From the NCBI GenBank assembly GCA_030642005.1, contig DAOWOP010000033.1, positions 1 through 20,327 on the forward strand: a DNA stretch of 20,327 nucleotides. The letters run 5' to 3'. Position numbers and translations under genes: made by a program. This stretch comes from Planctomycetales bacterium (GTDB taxonomy: Bacteria > Planctomycetota > Phycisphaerae > SM23-33). The notes under the pieces were generated by a model that saw only the letters and a list, made by a program, of their open reading frames with translations, did no database searches and was not told where the DNA came from. Below, one piece after another: positions 6,688 through 15,043 of the stretch. Within the stretch, counting starts at the first letter, position 1. Every line of letters begins with the position of its first letter.

Positions 6688-7368
6688 ATGCAAGGCCCAT
6701 CAAAGTCGCTGTCGCGCCGGCAGGTGCGGGATTTCGACCGGCTGGCGATTGAGCAGTGGGGCGCAGCCGGCGTTGTCCTGATGGAAAACGCCGGACGCGG
6801 CGCAACCGATGCGATAAAGGATTTCATCGGGGGTGTATCCGACAAAAGCGTCGCCGTCGCAGCCGGTGTCGGCAACAACGGCGGCGATGGCTTCGTCATC
6901 GCCCGTCATCTGCATCTGCGCGGAGCAAGCGTCGCGGTTTTCGTCGTGGGCGATGCGGCAAAAATGACGCCCGATGCTGTTACCAATTTCAACATTCTCA
7001 AGCCGCTGAAGATTAATGTGCATTCCTGCACGAGCGAAGAAATATTAAACCTGTCTGAAAAATTTCGAGGCTTTGATCTTGTCGTCGATGCGCTCGGCGG
7101 GACGGGGATTTCCGGACCTTTGCGCGGCGATATATCAATCGCCGTCGAGCAGATAAACGCCGCGGGCAAACCCGTAATGGCCGTGGATATCCCTACCGGC
7201 CTGGATTGCGATACAGGGGCGGCTCACGAACCGACGATTAAAGCGGAACTGACGGTTACATTCGCAGCCCGAAAGATCGGCTTCGACGCGCCCGGCGCAT
7301 CAGATTACACGGGTAGAGTCATCGTCGCGGATATCGGCGTACCGATAACGCAAATGCTCGCGAATTGA
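6688..7368 (+). CDS. nnrE: NAD(P)H-hydrate epimerase, stand-alone YjeF_N protein
   Basis: Interconverts R and S forms of damaged NAD(P)H hydrates so that the S-specific dehydratase can repair them. The 226 residues cover only the YjeF N-terminal domain; the bifunctional form also carries the ADP-dependent dehydratase, which is absent from this window. Visible motifs are MENAGRGATDAI (32-43), the nucleotide-binding GVGNNGGDGFVIARHL (60-75), DALGGTGISGPLRG (134-147) and AVDIPTGLDCDTG (165-177). The ribosome site GGGGTAAG overlaps the thioredoxin stop codon, so the two genes are probably translationally linked. The final residues (MLAN) and stop codon lie inside a GCGAAT-type repeat. Confidence 0.9.
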   Translation: MQGPSKSLSRRQVRDFDRLAIEQWGAAGVVLMENAGRGATDAIKDFIGGVSDKSVAVAAGVGNNGGDGFVIARHLHLRGASVAVFVVGDAAKMTPDAVTNFNILKPLKINVHSCTSEEILNLSEKFRGFDLVVDALGGTGISGPLRGDISIAVEQINAAGKPVMAVDIPTGLDCDTGAAHEPTIKAELTVTFAARKIGFDAPGASDYTGRVIVADIGVPITQMLAN

Positions 7369-7437
7369 GCGAATGACGCGAATAAAAAACTTCTTTATTT
7401 GCGAGAATTCGCTTTATTCGCGCGCATTCGCATTTGC
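7350..7437. repeat. GCGAAT-word inverted array between convergent genes
   Basis: The left half has nonamer-spaced GCGAATTGA, GCGAATGAC, GCGAATAAA. The right half carries the complementary words (TTTATT, ATTCGC, TTTATTCGCG, ATTCGC), and the outer ends GCAAATGC (7350-7357) and GCATTTGC (7430-7437) are exact complements. It spans the 3' ends of both convergent genes and could serve as a bidirectional terminator. The same word family builds the repeat at 19708-19798. Confidence 0.75.
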
Positions 7438-8618
7438 AGGCCGAAGAGTTTGATAAACCCTGTCGCGTCGGATGGTGTGTATTCTTCGCCCATCGTGAAG
7501 GACGCCAGCGACGTTGAGTAGAGGCTTTTCGGTGAGGTTACGCCTGCGACGGTGGCCTGGCCCTTGAAGCATTTAAGACGCACCGAGCCGGTAACGTTCT
7601 TCTGCGTCCGAGCCACGAATGCGTCGAGGGCCTCCCGCAACGGACAGAACCACTGCCCGAAATAAACCACCTCGGCGTACTTCAACGCCACCTGTTGCTT
7701 GTAATGAGCGGTTTCGCGGTCCAGCGTGATGGACTCCAGGGCGCGGTGGGCCTGGTAGAGGATCGTCCCACCGGGGGTCTCGTACGCTCCTCGGCTCTTG
7801 ATGCCGACGAGGCGATTCTCGACCAGTTGGGTCTGTCCGACGGCGTGTTTTCCACCGATCTTATTCAGTTTGGCAATCAGTTCGTGGCCGGGCATTTTCT
7901 TACCGTTCACCGCAACAGGTTTGCCGGCCTTGAAATCGACCTGAACGTAAGCGGGTTTATTCGGAGTCTTCGATACCGGCACGGACATTACCCAGAGGTC
8001 GTCTTTGGGTTCGTTTGCCGGGTCTTCCAGGTCTGCGCCCTCGTGGCTGATGTGCCAGAGGTTGCGGTCGCGGGAGTAGATTTTCTTCTTGCTGACCGGG
8101 ATGGGGACGCCGTGGGCCTTTGCGTATTCGATTGCCGCTTCCCGGCTGGTCAGTTCGAAGGCCGAGTCCTTCCACGGCGAGATGATGGTCAGTTTCGGCG
8201 CAAGGGCCATGAAGGTCAATTCGAACCGGACCTGGTCGTTTCCCTTGCCGGTGCAGCCGTGGGCGACGGCGTCGGCCTTTTCCTTCAGTGCGCACTCGAC
8301 TTGCGCCTTGGCGATCAGCGGCCGGGCGATAGCGGTGCCCAGCAGGTAGTGATGCTCGTAGGCCGCACCGGCGGCGAGCATCTTGAAGCAGTACTGCTCG
8401 GCGAAGACATTTCGCAGGTCGGCGACGACGCACTTGGAGGCTCCGCTCGCGCGGGCCTTGGACTTGATGCCGCGGAGTTCGCCGGCGCCCTGACCGACGT
8501 CGGCGACGAAGGCGATTACCTCGCAACCGTCATACCGATCCTTTAACCAGGGAAGGATAACCGAAGTATCCAGTCCGCCCGAATACGCCAATACGATCTT
8601 TTTGACTTTCTCGCTCAT
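7395..8618 (-). CDS. argG: Argininosuccinate synthase
   Basis: Condenses citrulline and aspartate with ATP in arginine biosynthesis. It has 407 residues, the usual length for the class. The PP-loop AYSGGLDTSVILPWLK (11-26) binds ATP. Further conserved blocks are YLLGTAIARPLIAK, AVAHGCTGKGNDQVRFEL, SRDRNLWHISHEGADLEDP and VGIKSRGAYETPGG. GGAG lies about 8 nt before the ATG. The last residues (QMRMRANKANSRK) are encoded inside the GCGAAT-word repeat and are probably not part of the conserved fold. About 350 nt separate it from the upstream aroDE gene on the same strand, so it probably has its own promoter; I did not find a convincing one. Confidence 0.96.
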   Translation of the reverse strand: MSEKVKKIVLAYSGGLDTSVILPWLKDRYDGCEVIAFVADVGQGAGELRGIKSKARASGASKCVVADLRNVFAEQYCFKMLAAGAAYEHHYLLGTAIARPLIAKAQVECALKEKADAVAHGCTGKGNDQVRFELTFMALAPKLTIISPWKDSAFELTSREAAIEYAKAHGVPIPVSKKKIYSRDRNLWHISHEGADLEDPANEPKDDLWVMSVPVSKTPNKPAYVQVDFKAGKPVAVNGKKMPGHELIAKLNKIGGKHAVGQTQLVENRLVGIKSRGAYETPGGTILYQAHRALESITLDRETAHYKQQVALKYAEVVYFGQWFCPLREALDAFVARTQKNVTGSVRLKCFKGQATVAGVTSPKSLYSTSLASFTMGEEYTPSDATGFIKLFGLQMRMRANKANSRK

Positions 8619-8656
8619 AAGTATGCTCCCGAAACGCTAACCCGTATTTTTCATTA

Positions 8657-8904
8657 ACCACAGGCGGCTGTTCGCCGTCCCGAGGGGAGGACACAGAGTT
8701 CACAGGGATTTTTTTAAACATATTTTATTGTTTTTTCAGAAGTTATGGAATTCCTCACAAGCAATCGTGCCCCGATTACCATAATCTGAAAAAAAACAGA
8801 GTGTCATTTTACGAAATCGTTAAATTGCTCGTAAGCGCTTTTAAAATAAGTAACTTTGTGATCTCTGTGCCCTCCCCTCGGGACGGCGAACAGCCGCCTG
8901 TGGT
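8657..8904. repeat. 248-bp element with 34-bp perfect inverted ends
   Basis: The left end (8657-8690) and right end (8871-8904) are perfect 34-nt inverted repeats, extended after one mismatch by CACAGAG (8692-8698) and CTCTGTG (8863-8869). The interior is AT-rich, has no ORF, and contains a second stem of 16 bp (8731-8748 with 8779-8794, two bases bulged). Each arm looks like a CACAGAG-type word array (ACCACAG...GACACAGAGTTCACAG) with a GC-rich insert containing GGCGGCTGTTCGCCGTC. No target-site duplication is evident. The element fills most of the 349-nt gap between argG and aroDE; the remainder shows nothing recognisable apart from the repeat at 8958. Confidence 0.85.
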
Positions 8905-8957
8905 GCAATATCCAAGCTAAATGATACATAGTTGATTCGTAAGTGTAAATGCAAGAA

Positions 8958-8981
8958 CGTGTTCGTTTCAGCGAGGCATGT
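8958..8981 (+). repeat. 24-nt repeat, copy 1
   Basis: It begins CGTGTTCGTTTCAGCGAGG and ends in CATGT, and matches positions 15044-15067 at 22 of 24 bases. It overlaps the aroDE stop codon, so the last aroDE codons (Met-Pro-Arg-stop) are repeat sequence. Confidence 0.7.
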
Positions 8982-10488
8982 TTAGGTGTTCGAGCACCAC
9001 CTGGTGCATGAGTTCGCGCGGTGCGGATTCGCCCGTCCAGAACTCAAACTGCGCCGCCGCCTGATTGACGAACATGTCCAGTCCCGAGATACAGACACAT
9101 CCGGCGTTTGAGGACTCGCGCAGCAAGCGGGTTCGAGGCGGATTGTAAATCGTATCGAAGACGACCTTGGCCCGCGACAGAACATCAGCGGGCAGGGGGG
9201 TATCATCCACGTCAGGGTGCATTCCGATTGATGTGCAATTGATGACGATCTCGGATGAAAGTGTCGCAACTTCATCGAGCGGGCGGGCCTTACCTCCGAA
9301 TTCGTCGGCGAGTTTTTCTGCACGGCTGAATGTGCGGTTATAAATAGTTACATCGGCATGGTAATGCGCCAAGGCTGCGACGATTGCGCGGGCGACCCCG
9401 CCAGCGCCGACAACGGCGACTTTGCGACCGGAAAGGCCCTCTCGCTTGATTTCCATAGCGGCGCATAACGCATCAATTGCGGCGGCGTAGTCGGTGTTGG
9501 TCCCGCTGAGCGAGCCGTCAGGAGCGATTGCGATAGTGTTAATCGCTCCGATTCGGCGAGACAATTCATCGATTTTTTCCGCACCGACGCGGGCGATGGC
9601 GTTTTCCTTGTGCGGGATGGTTACGCTCAAGCCCCGCAGGTCCGCCCATGGCGCCACGGCGTCCATGAAGCGATTAAAATTTCCTTCGCCGGGCTGAATC
9701 AAAAGCGGCACGTACACCGCGTCGATGTCCGTTTCGGCAAAGGCGGCGTTGTGAATGGCGGGGCTTACCGAGTGCGCCACCGGGCAGCCGATGACGCCAT
9801 AGACGCCCGTTGCAGGTCCGACGGAATCCCAGCGATAAAGGCGCTTCATCTGCTCGACGGTCAATTGCCCCGGAGCCGATTCCGACCCTTCGTGCGACGA
9901 TGCGAACATCCCGAACGCGCCGAATTTGCCTGCGAGGATTCGACTTACCAGGCCCGCTTCACCCATCGCCAGTGCGATCGTAGGTTTGGAGGATTTGCGT
10001 AATATTTCCAGGGCGGCCAGTGCGTCTTCAGGCCCGTCGGCAGCGAAGGCGATTTTGCAGACGGCTGCTTCCGATGCGTTTAATTCCGCGACGATTTTTT
10101 CCAAATCAGCGGGCCTGCCTGTGAAGTCGTGATGACTGATGATGGTTCGTCCTTTCGGCCGACGGGCCGGCGGGACGTCCAGTTCCACGTCGATGTAGTC
10201 TGCCCCGAGACGTGCCGCCATAGCGAGGATTTCCAGACGGTCAGATTCGTCGCCGGCGAACTGCCCGCCCTGGCGTTTTGGACGACAGGTAATAATTACC
10301 GGCAGAGAACGCTCTGACAGCAGGGCTTGCAGGGCGGCTTCATCCGGCGGCTGGGAAAGGTAATCCAGGCGGCACTCGACCATATCGGCCCCGGCTTCGT
10401 CGGCTTTGCACATGGCCGAACGCATCTCGCCGACCGTCGATTGAATCAGCGGGACAATCAACGCCGTTTTGGAAATCGTTTCGGGCAT
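8968..10488 (-). CDS. aroDE: Fused 3-dehydroquinate dehydratase / shikimate dehydrogenase
   Basis: A 506-residue bifunctional shikimate-pathway enzyme. Residues 1-222 are a type I dehydroquinase: VECRLDYL, ITCRP, DYIDVELD, catalytic His in ISHHDF (119-120), Schiff-base Lys145 in AVCKIAF, and AFGMFASS near the end of the barrel. Residues 228-506 are AroE: YGVIGCPVAHSVSPAIHNAAF, catalytic Lys294 in SVTIPHKENA, GAINTIA, Asp333 in SGTNTDYAAA, the NADP-binding glycine loop VVGAGGVARA (359-368) and NRTFSRAEKLA (384-394). All key residues are present in both halves, so it should convert 3-dehydroquinate to shikimate. The same fusion is known from plants, Chlamydiae and planctomycetes. It lies 15 nt downstream of the DUF4340 gene and may be co-transcribed with it; the ribosome site is weak. 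Confidence 0.95.
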   Translation of the reverse strand: MPETISKTALIVPLIQSTVGEMRSAMCKADEAGADMVECRLDYLSQPPDEAALQALLSERSLPVIITCRPKRQGGQFAGDESDRLEILAMAARLGADYIDVELDVPPARRPKGRTIISHHDFTGRPADLEKIVAELNASEAAVCKIAFAADGPEDALAALEILRKSSKPTIALAMGEAGLVSRILAGKFGAFGMFASSHEGSESAPGQLTVEQMKRLYRWDSVGPATGVYGVIGCPVAHSVSPAIHNAAFAETDIDAVYVPLLIQPGEGNFNRFMDAVAPWADLRGLSVTIPHKENAIARVGAEKIDELSRRIGAINTIAIAPDGSLSGTNTDYAAAIDALCAAMEIKREGLSGRKVAVVGAGGVARAIVAALAHYHADVTIYNRTFSRAEKLADEFGGKARPLDEVATLSSEIVINCTSIGMHPDVDDTPLPADVLSRAKVVFDTIYNPPRTRLLRESSNAGCVCISGLDMFVNQAAAQFEFWTGESAPRELMHQVVLEHLNMPR

Positions 10489-10503
10489 CTGACTACCTAC
10501 CGG

Positions 10504-12780
10504 CTACTGTCTTTTCTGGAAATCCTTCGGCGATTTGAGCATCTTTGCGGGCAGTTCGGGCGACAGGACAAAGACGCCGGGCGCCTCGCTGCTGACGGCG
10601 TACAGGCCTTTGGTTCCCACCGGCCCGGTCTGGGCGATTTTTAACGAGATTTCCTTGCCGTCGTCGGTTTTCAGCGTCAGCATCATCGCCGGCGAGTCCA
10701 GGCCGAAGCGTTTCAGGTTCGGCTTAGGGCTGTAATTGACGAACCGCCTGGCCTTGACCTCGGCCAGGCCTGCGAGAAATTTCTCAATACCAGCCGCGTC
10801 GATTTTGACAAATCGGTCGGCTTTGAGTCGCCACACTTGTTCTGACCGAACGAATTCCATCGAGTCTTTGCCCATGCCTATTTTGATCGCTGTGATTTTC
10901 CCGGCATCTATCTTCAGAACGATCCTGTCTCGCATCTCGGCGGCGAGTTTATCGTAGAAACCACCGGGCAGTTCGCCCACGACGATTGGGCTTGCGCCCT
11001 CCCGCCGGATGCAGGATTTGCCTTTATCCTTTATGACAACCAGCACGGCGGAGCGGGCTTTGGATTGCGTCGGTTTCGTTGTCGCCGGCGCGGTTGCCGG
11101 TACGCTTGTTGTGGCCGGGACGGGTGTACGCCAGGTCAATTTGACCCGGATGCTTTTTGCCTTGGCGAAGCGCTTCGGGAGGGTCTTATTCAGGACGACG
11201 ATCTTGTCTGCCCGGATATTCCCGACGGCCTTCAGCAGCATCTCGACATTTTCGACGTCGGTATCGGCCTTGATCGGGCTGGTGAGTTTGAATTCGCCGC
11301 CGTCGCTTTCGACAACGGTGAATTTTCCGTCAGGCCGGTCGAGATCGACACGCGTAACGGTCGCATCGTCGGACAGTTCGAGGATTGTCCTGTTCCAGTA
11401 TGCCGGAGAGGGTTTGGAAAGTTTAGCCAGGTCGGCTGACGAGATAACGGCGACGGACTTGCTGTCGGATGACATGACGAACCCCATTTGTCCGCTGTCG
11501 CTGTTTCTTCCGAGCAGGAGTGTTTCAGTCCTGTCGCTTCCTCGGAAGTGCAGAGTTATTTTCCCTCGCGGCGGTTCCAGGCCGAAGGCCTCCAGGGTTG
11601 TCGGGTTGTCCTGGAATTCATCGGCCTTGAGACCCCGCAACGTCGCCATCAGGCTACGGACGGCTTCATTGTCGCAGTCGCCGGCGAACGGTGAAAGCAT
11701 CCGCCATTTACCGTCGGTTTTCTCCAGTGTCGCCGACCCGCCGGCCGACAGCGAAATCTCAATCCGCGTGATTTCCTTCCCGGCGGCCTCAAGGATGCGC
11801 TTGTCGCGGAGGTCGAACAGTTTTGGCTGGAGGTTCTTAATGTCGGACTCGGCCACCCCAAAGACCCAGGGCTTGTCGGTGAGTTTGGCGAAGACTTTAT
11901 TGTCGCTCCCGGCCCCGAAAGCAACGGAGATGACCTCACCCTTCGGCTGGGTGGCCGGTTGTGTCGCCGGCGGTGGGGGGGATAACTCCACAGTTACTAT
12001 CAGGCGTGGCATATCCAGCCCGTAAGATGCGAGGTTTTTCGGATTGTCGTTGATGAAATCGTCGGCGCGGATGGCCGAGACAGCCCACAGGAGGGATTTG
12101 ACTTTTTCCCGGTCAGCCGGAGCGGAGATGGGCGAGTCGATTGACCATTTATCATCGACTTTGACAAGTTGATAATTTTCATCGCCGCGGACGGTAATGC
12201 GTACAGCCTGTTCGCTGTCGAATCTGGCTACGTATTTTTGGCGGTAATCCGCCAGCGTTTTGCCGAGTACGGTTTGCAGGTCGGCTTTGACGACATATAC
12301 GTGCTTATCACCGGTGAGTTGTACGTATGTCCGCCCGGCGGTTGCCAGCGGGGGGGTTCGCCCGATCCTTATCGTGAATGTCTTGCCTTTGTCGTCAGTG
12401 AATGTAACGGTATGCTGCGGGACCGACAGGTGTGTCAGATCGTCCTGACATTCCGGGTCGTCTTCGGCGTATTTGCGGTCGTAGCGCAGGCCTGTAACGC
12501 TCATTACAACAGCATCGACGGCCCAGTCGGTGGCGGGGGCGTCTATCGGCTTGACGATGCGCCATTTCCCGTCGTGTCGGGTAAATACTATTTTTTCTGC
12601 GCCGGGCCGCTCCAGCACCAATTGCCGGATCTCGCCAACTTTTCCCGTGAGGAGATTGTCGCTATCGGCATCGCCATTCGTCTTACCTTCTTTATCAAAC
12701 CATCCGGTGTGAAAAATAAGCATATAGCCGACGCAAAGCATCAACAGAATCAATAAAACTATTGTCGTTTTGATATTCAT
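10504..12780 (-). CDS. DUF4340 protein with five internal repeats
   Basis: A 758-residue protein with an N-terminal membrane anchor (residues about 4-24) and a large exported part. I see five tandem DUF4340-like units, at roughly 50-185, 192-330, 337-468, 474-615 and 625-755. Each follows a plan of a W-R/S-I/M...P or F-K-L-T-S-P entry, then V..LL..V..LRAD.F, and in four units a later YGLD.P / FGLE.P turn before an I-x-V/L strand. Pro/Thr-rich linkers (PPPPATQPATQP near 268-279, PATAPATTKPTQ near 561-572) separate units. DUF4340 genes commonly accompany GldG/ABC complexes, and such a complex lies divergently here. AGGAAAG precedes the ATG by about 10 nt. The function is unknown; a cell-envelope accessory role for the ABC/GldG complex is inference. 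Confidence 0.85.
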   Translation of the reverse strand: MNIKTTIVLLILLMLCVGYMLIFHTGWFDKEGKTNGDADSDNLLTGKVGEIRQLVLERPGAEKIVFTRHDGKWRIVKPIDAPATDWAVDAVVMSVTGLRYDRKYAEDDPECQDDLTHLSVPQHTVTFTDDKGKTFTIRIGRTPPLATAGRTYVQLTGDKHVYVVKADLQTVLGKTLADYRQKYVARFDSEQAVRITVRGDENYQLVKVDDKWSIDSPISAPADREKVKSLLWAVSAIRADDFINDNPKNLASYGLDMPRLIVTVELSPPPPATQPATQPKGEVISVAFGAGSDNKVFAKLTDKPWVFGVAESDIKNLQPKLFDLRDKRILEAAGKEITRIEISLSAGGSATLEKTDGKWRMLSPFAGDCDNEAVRSLMATLRGLKADEFQDNPTTLEAFGLEPPRGKITLHFRGSDRTETLLLGRNSDSGQMGFVMSSDSKSVAVISSADLAKLSKPSPAYWNRTILELSDDATVTRVDLDRPDGKFTVVESDGGEFKLTSPIKADTDVENVEMLLKAVGNIRADKIVVLNKTLPKRFAKAKSIRVKLTWRTPVPATTSVPATAPATTKPTQSKARSAVLVVIKDKGKSCIRREGASPIVVGELPGGFYDKLAAEMRDRIVLKIDAGKITAIKIGMGKDSMEFVRSEQVWRLKADRFVKIDAAGIEKFLAGLAEVKARRFVNYSPKPNLKRFGLDSPAMMLTLKTDDGKEISLKIAQTGPVGTKGLYAVSSEAPGVFVLSPELPAKMLKSPKDFQKRQ

Positions 12781-12840
12781 CAGTTCGGTACTTTCCTGAA
12801 TCAGTGCAACCTGTTTGCCTTCAAGTTCGGCATTCGGATT

Positions 12841-14766
12841 TCAATTTTCTCTTCTCGGATGTTTTCTCACTGTGAATCCTGCGCTGGCCGAGCCGGCGAT
12901 GATGTAGTCGGTCTGGAATGACACGACCTTGCTTCGGCGGTAAGCGACGGTATCTATCGCAGTTTCCCGTGAAAGCAACTCTGCCATGCTGGCCGGCAGG
13001 TGCTCCAGTTCATTTTTCTTTACAGCCAGTCCCCCGTCAGGCAGCGGCAGGCGAACGTACAGTTTGTCGGCCTTGGGTTCGACGACATTTTTGAGGGCTG
13101 CGAAAAGTTGCTTGACGTTCTTCGGCCTGAAGCGGTGCGGCATCTCCTGTTGCCTGGCTGATGCTACGTCCGAGGCGTCGCAGACAGTCAATGTGTATTT
13201 TCCGTCCGGCAGGTCCTTCGGCAGCGTCAGCGAGACAGCCCCGGTAACCCGCTCGGCGCGGAACGGTTTGAGCGTTACCAGTCCGGTTACTTTCTCGCCT
13301 GGCTTATAGACGTTCCTGTCAAGTTTTACTGAGAGAACCGAGGCTGTCTTCTGCACCGGTCGGATCGTTATTGTTACATCAACGGATTTCGGGAAGACCG
13401 GTTTGCCCAGCGGCGTCCTGGTCATGGCCGCCATCGGGCGGCTAAGATCGCTGACGACACCGTAAATATCGTTGTTGCTGCTGAAATTGGCGGCGTGATA
13501 TTTACCGAACTTCTCGTAATCAATGTCAATCGCGTATGCGATGGTGTGGCGGGGGGGTAGGTCGCGATTGGCGTAAACCGACTGGAATACCGTAATCTCC
13601 GACAGGAGGGGCGTTATAATGCGATGGCGAAGGATATTGTAGCGAAACTTCTGCTCGCCCGTAGGCCAGATGCAGGTAACATTCACGGGAATCATTTCCG
13701 CCTTTTTACCGACCTGCCCGGATATGCCGGTATATTCGTCGTGTGTCAGCGTGCCGGTGATTTTCAGCATCGAGCCGAGTTTGAAACTCGTCCGCATCGA
13801 GGAGATTACCGTATGGACATAGGCGGTTCCCATCGGCATCTGGACCGGTCCTTCGCCGAACATGGGATGCCCGAACGCCAGCACGCGGTCGCCGATGACT
13901 TCGGTAACGGTTCCTACGCCGGTCCAGTCCAGGTCGCCCGTAATCAGCGGGATCGACACCGATGAGCCGGGGGCGAGTTTGGTTTTACCAGACGCTTTTG
14001 CCTCGGCGCCACCGACGGAACCGCCCTGCATCGGAATAAGCCCGGTTCCCGCGAAAAGTTTTTCCGCCAGTTCGATCGTTCGCCTTCCCGCGCCCGACGC
14101 CGTTATCGGCGTGGACAGTGGAACAAGCCTCGGACTACCGGGCGAAGCGGTTCGGGCGCGACGTTTCGGCAGAGCGAGAGTTGAAAAATCAATTTTCTTC
14201 GTAGTCAAGACAGCCCGGGCGAAATCTTCATCCAACTTACCACCGTCCGTCCCGGCGGTCGATTTGAGTTTGGCGGCGGGTTTATCGCCCGGCAGGCCGA
14301 TGCCCTGTATCGCAAGCATCTGAGAAATCGGCTGGATGCCGCAGATTGTATCCTTCTGGAACGACCAGCCGTAGGCCAACGCGCCGATCATCTTGTGCTT
14401 TCCATCGGTGGGGTCCTTGATATAGATCGGCGAACCGCTCATGCCCTGGATGATCCCCGACTTCTCAAGCCCCAGCCCGCTGACTCTGCACAGGATCACA
14501 TCATGATGAGGGGAGAAGTTGTGCATGACGCTAATGACTATAACGTCGAATTTTTCGATTTTAGTCCCGGTCAGGACGGTCAGCCCGTATCCGGTCATGC
14601 CGCGACGGAGTTTGGATTGATGGAGGTACTTGTCCGATTTCGCCACGAATGCTTCGGCTTTGCGCAAACGGGCGTCGATGGATTCGGTTATTCCCGCGGC
14701 GAATGATTGCTGCGGGACAAGAAGAAACGCCAGAATCAATCCGAGCGCTTTGCATGGTTTTCCCAT
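12841..14766 (-). CDS. Exported SpoIVB-like (S55) domain protein
   Basis: A 641-residue protein with a signal peptide (MGKPCKALGLILAFLLVPQQSFA). Residues 56-120 contain GMTGYGLTVLTGTKIEKFDV and SGIIQGMSGSPIYIKD; GMSGSP with Ser110 is the hallmark of the S55 serine peptidases typified by SpoIVB. A second family-like block, DRVLAFGHPMFGEGPVQMPM, has His300. In SpoIVB the His element precedes the Ser element, whereas here the order is reversed. The C-terminal third includes an Ig-like region (SVKLDRNVYKPGEKVTGLVT). GGAG lies about 7 nt before the ATG. The gene is followed after 60 nt by DUF4340 on the same strand, so the two probably share a transcript. Peptidase activity is uncertain; it may be a scaffold or sensing domain. 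Confidence 0.82.
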   Translation of the reverse strand: MGKPCKALGLILAFLLVPQQSFAAGITESIDARLRKAEAFVAKSDKYLHQSKLRRGMTGYGLTVLTGTKIEKFDVIVISVMHNFSPHHDVILCRVSGLGLEKSGIIQGMSGSPIYIKDPTDGKHKMIGALAYGWSFQKDTICGIQPISQMLAIQGIGLPGDKPAAKLKSTAGTDGGKLDEDFARAVLTTKKIDFSTLALPKRRARTASPGSPRLVPLSTPITASGAGRRTIELAEKLFAGTGLIPMQGGSVGGAEAKASGKTKLAPGSSVSIPLITGDLDWTGVGTVTEVIGDRVLAFGHPMFGEGPVQMPMGTAYVHTVISSMRTSFKLGSMLKITGTLTHDEYTGISGQVGKKAEMIPVNVTCIWPTGEQKFRYNILRHRIITPLLSEITVFQSVYANRDLPPRHTIAYAIDIDYEKFGKYHAANFSSNNDIYGVVSDLSRPMAAMTRTPLGKPVFPKSVDVTITIRPVQKTASVLSVKLDRNVYKPGEKVTGLVTLKPFRAERVTGAVSLTLPKDLPDGKYTLTVCDASDVASARQQEMPHRFRPKNVKQLFAALKNVVEPKADKLYVRLPLPDGGLAVKKNELEHLPASMAELLSRETAIDTVAYRRSKVVSFQTDYIIAGSASAGFTVRKHPRREN

Positions 14767-14862
14767 CTTGAAGACTCCTCAATAACGGTTTCCGATTGGA
14801 AGATGCTATTGATTAGGCGTCTTTACGACAAGCGAAATCTCGCGCGGGTGCAGAAGAAGGTC

Positions 14863-15029
14863 GTAGGTCATAGGTCGTAGGGCGTAGGGAAAAACAGAAC
14901 TCCGAACTGATTTACTGATTCACTGATCAACCAATAAACCAGTCAACCGATTGACCGGAAGATAGGGACTTGGGACTTGGGAAACTTTGTTTTTCCGTTT
15001 TTCCCTATTCCCTACGACCTATGACCTAC
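14863..15029. repeat. TAGGTCN heptamer array with inverted partner, in the divergent control region
   Basis: The left arm (14863-14895) is a heptamer array of TAGGTCA, TAGGTCG, TAGGGCG, TAGGGAA type. The right arm (14997-15029) is its inverted copy with two mismatches. Between them lie an octamer array (ACTGATTT, ACTGATTC, ACTGATCA, then ACCAATAA, ACCAGTCA, ACCGATTG; 14906-14957) and a heptamer array (GGGACTT, GGGACTT, GGGA; 14965-14982). The whole structure occupies the 388-nt gap between the divergent S55 and ABC ATPase genes; no ORF is present there. The promoter at 15086 lies outside it. Confidence 0.8.
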
Positions 15030-15043
15030 TCCCTATCTGTTAG

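Noticed and set aside
7695..8546. Plus-strand 283-codon frame opposite argG
   Set aside because: Antisense shadow of a strongly conserved argG gene; no motifs of its own.
8619..8967. Riboswitch or attenuator controlling argG
   Set aside because: The stems are formed by repeat arms, no known aptamer pattern was recognised, and no terminator with a U-run precedes argG.
11009..12025. Plus-strand 338-codon frame opposite the DUF4340 gene
   Set aside because: Shadow frame produced by GC-rich codon use; Ser/Arg-rich and no domain pattern.
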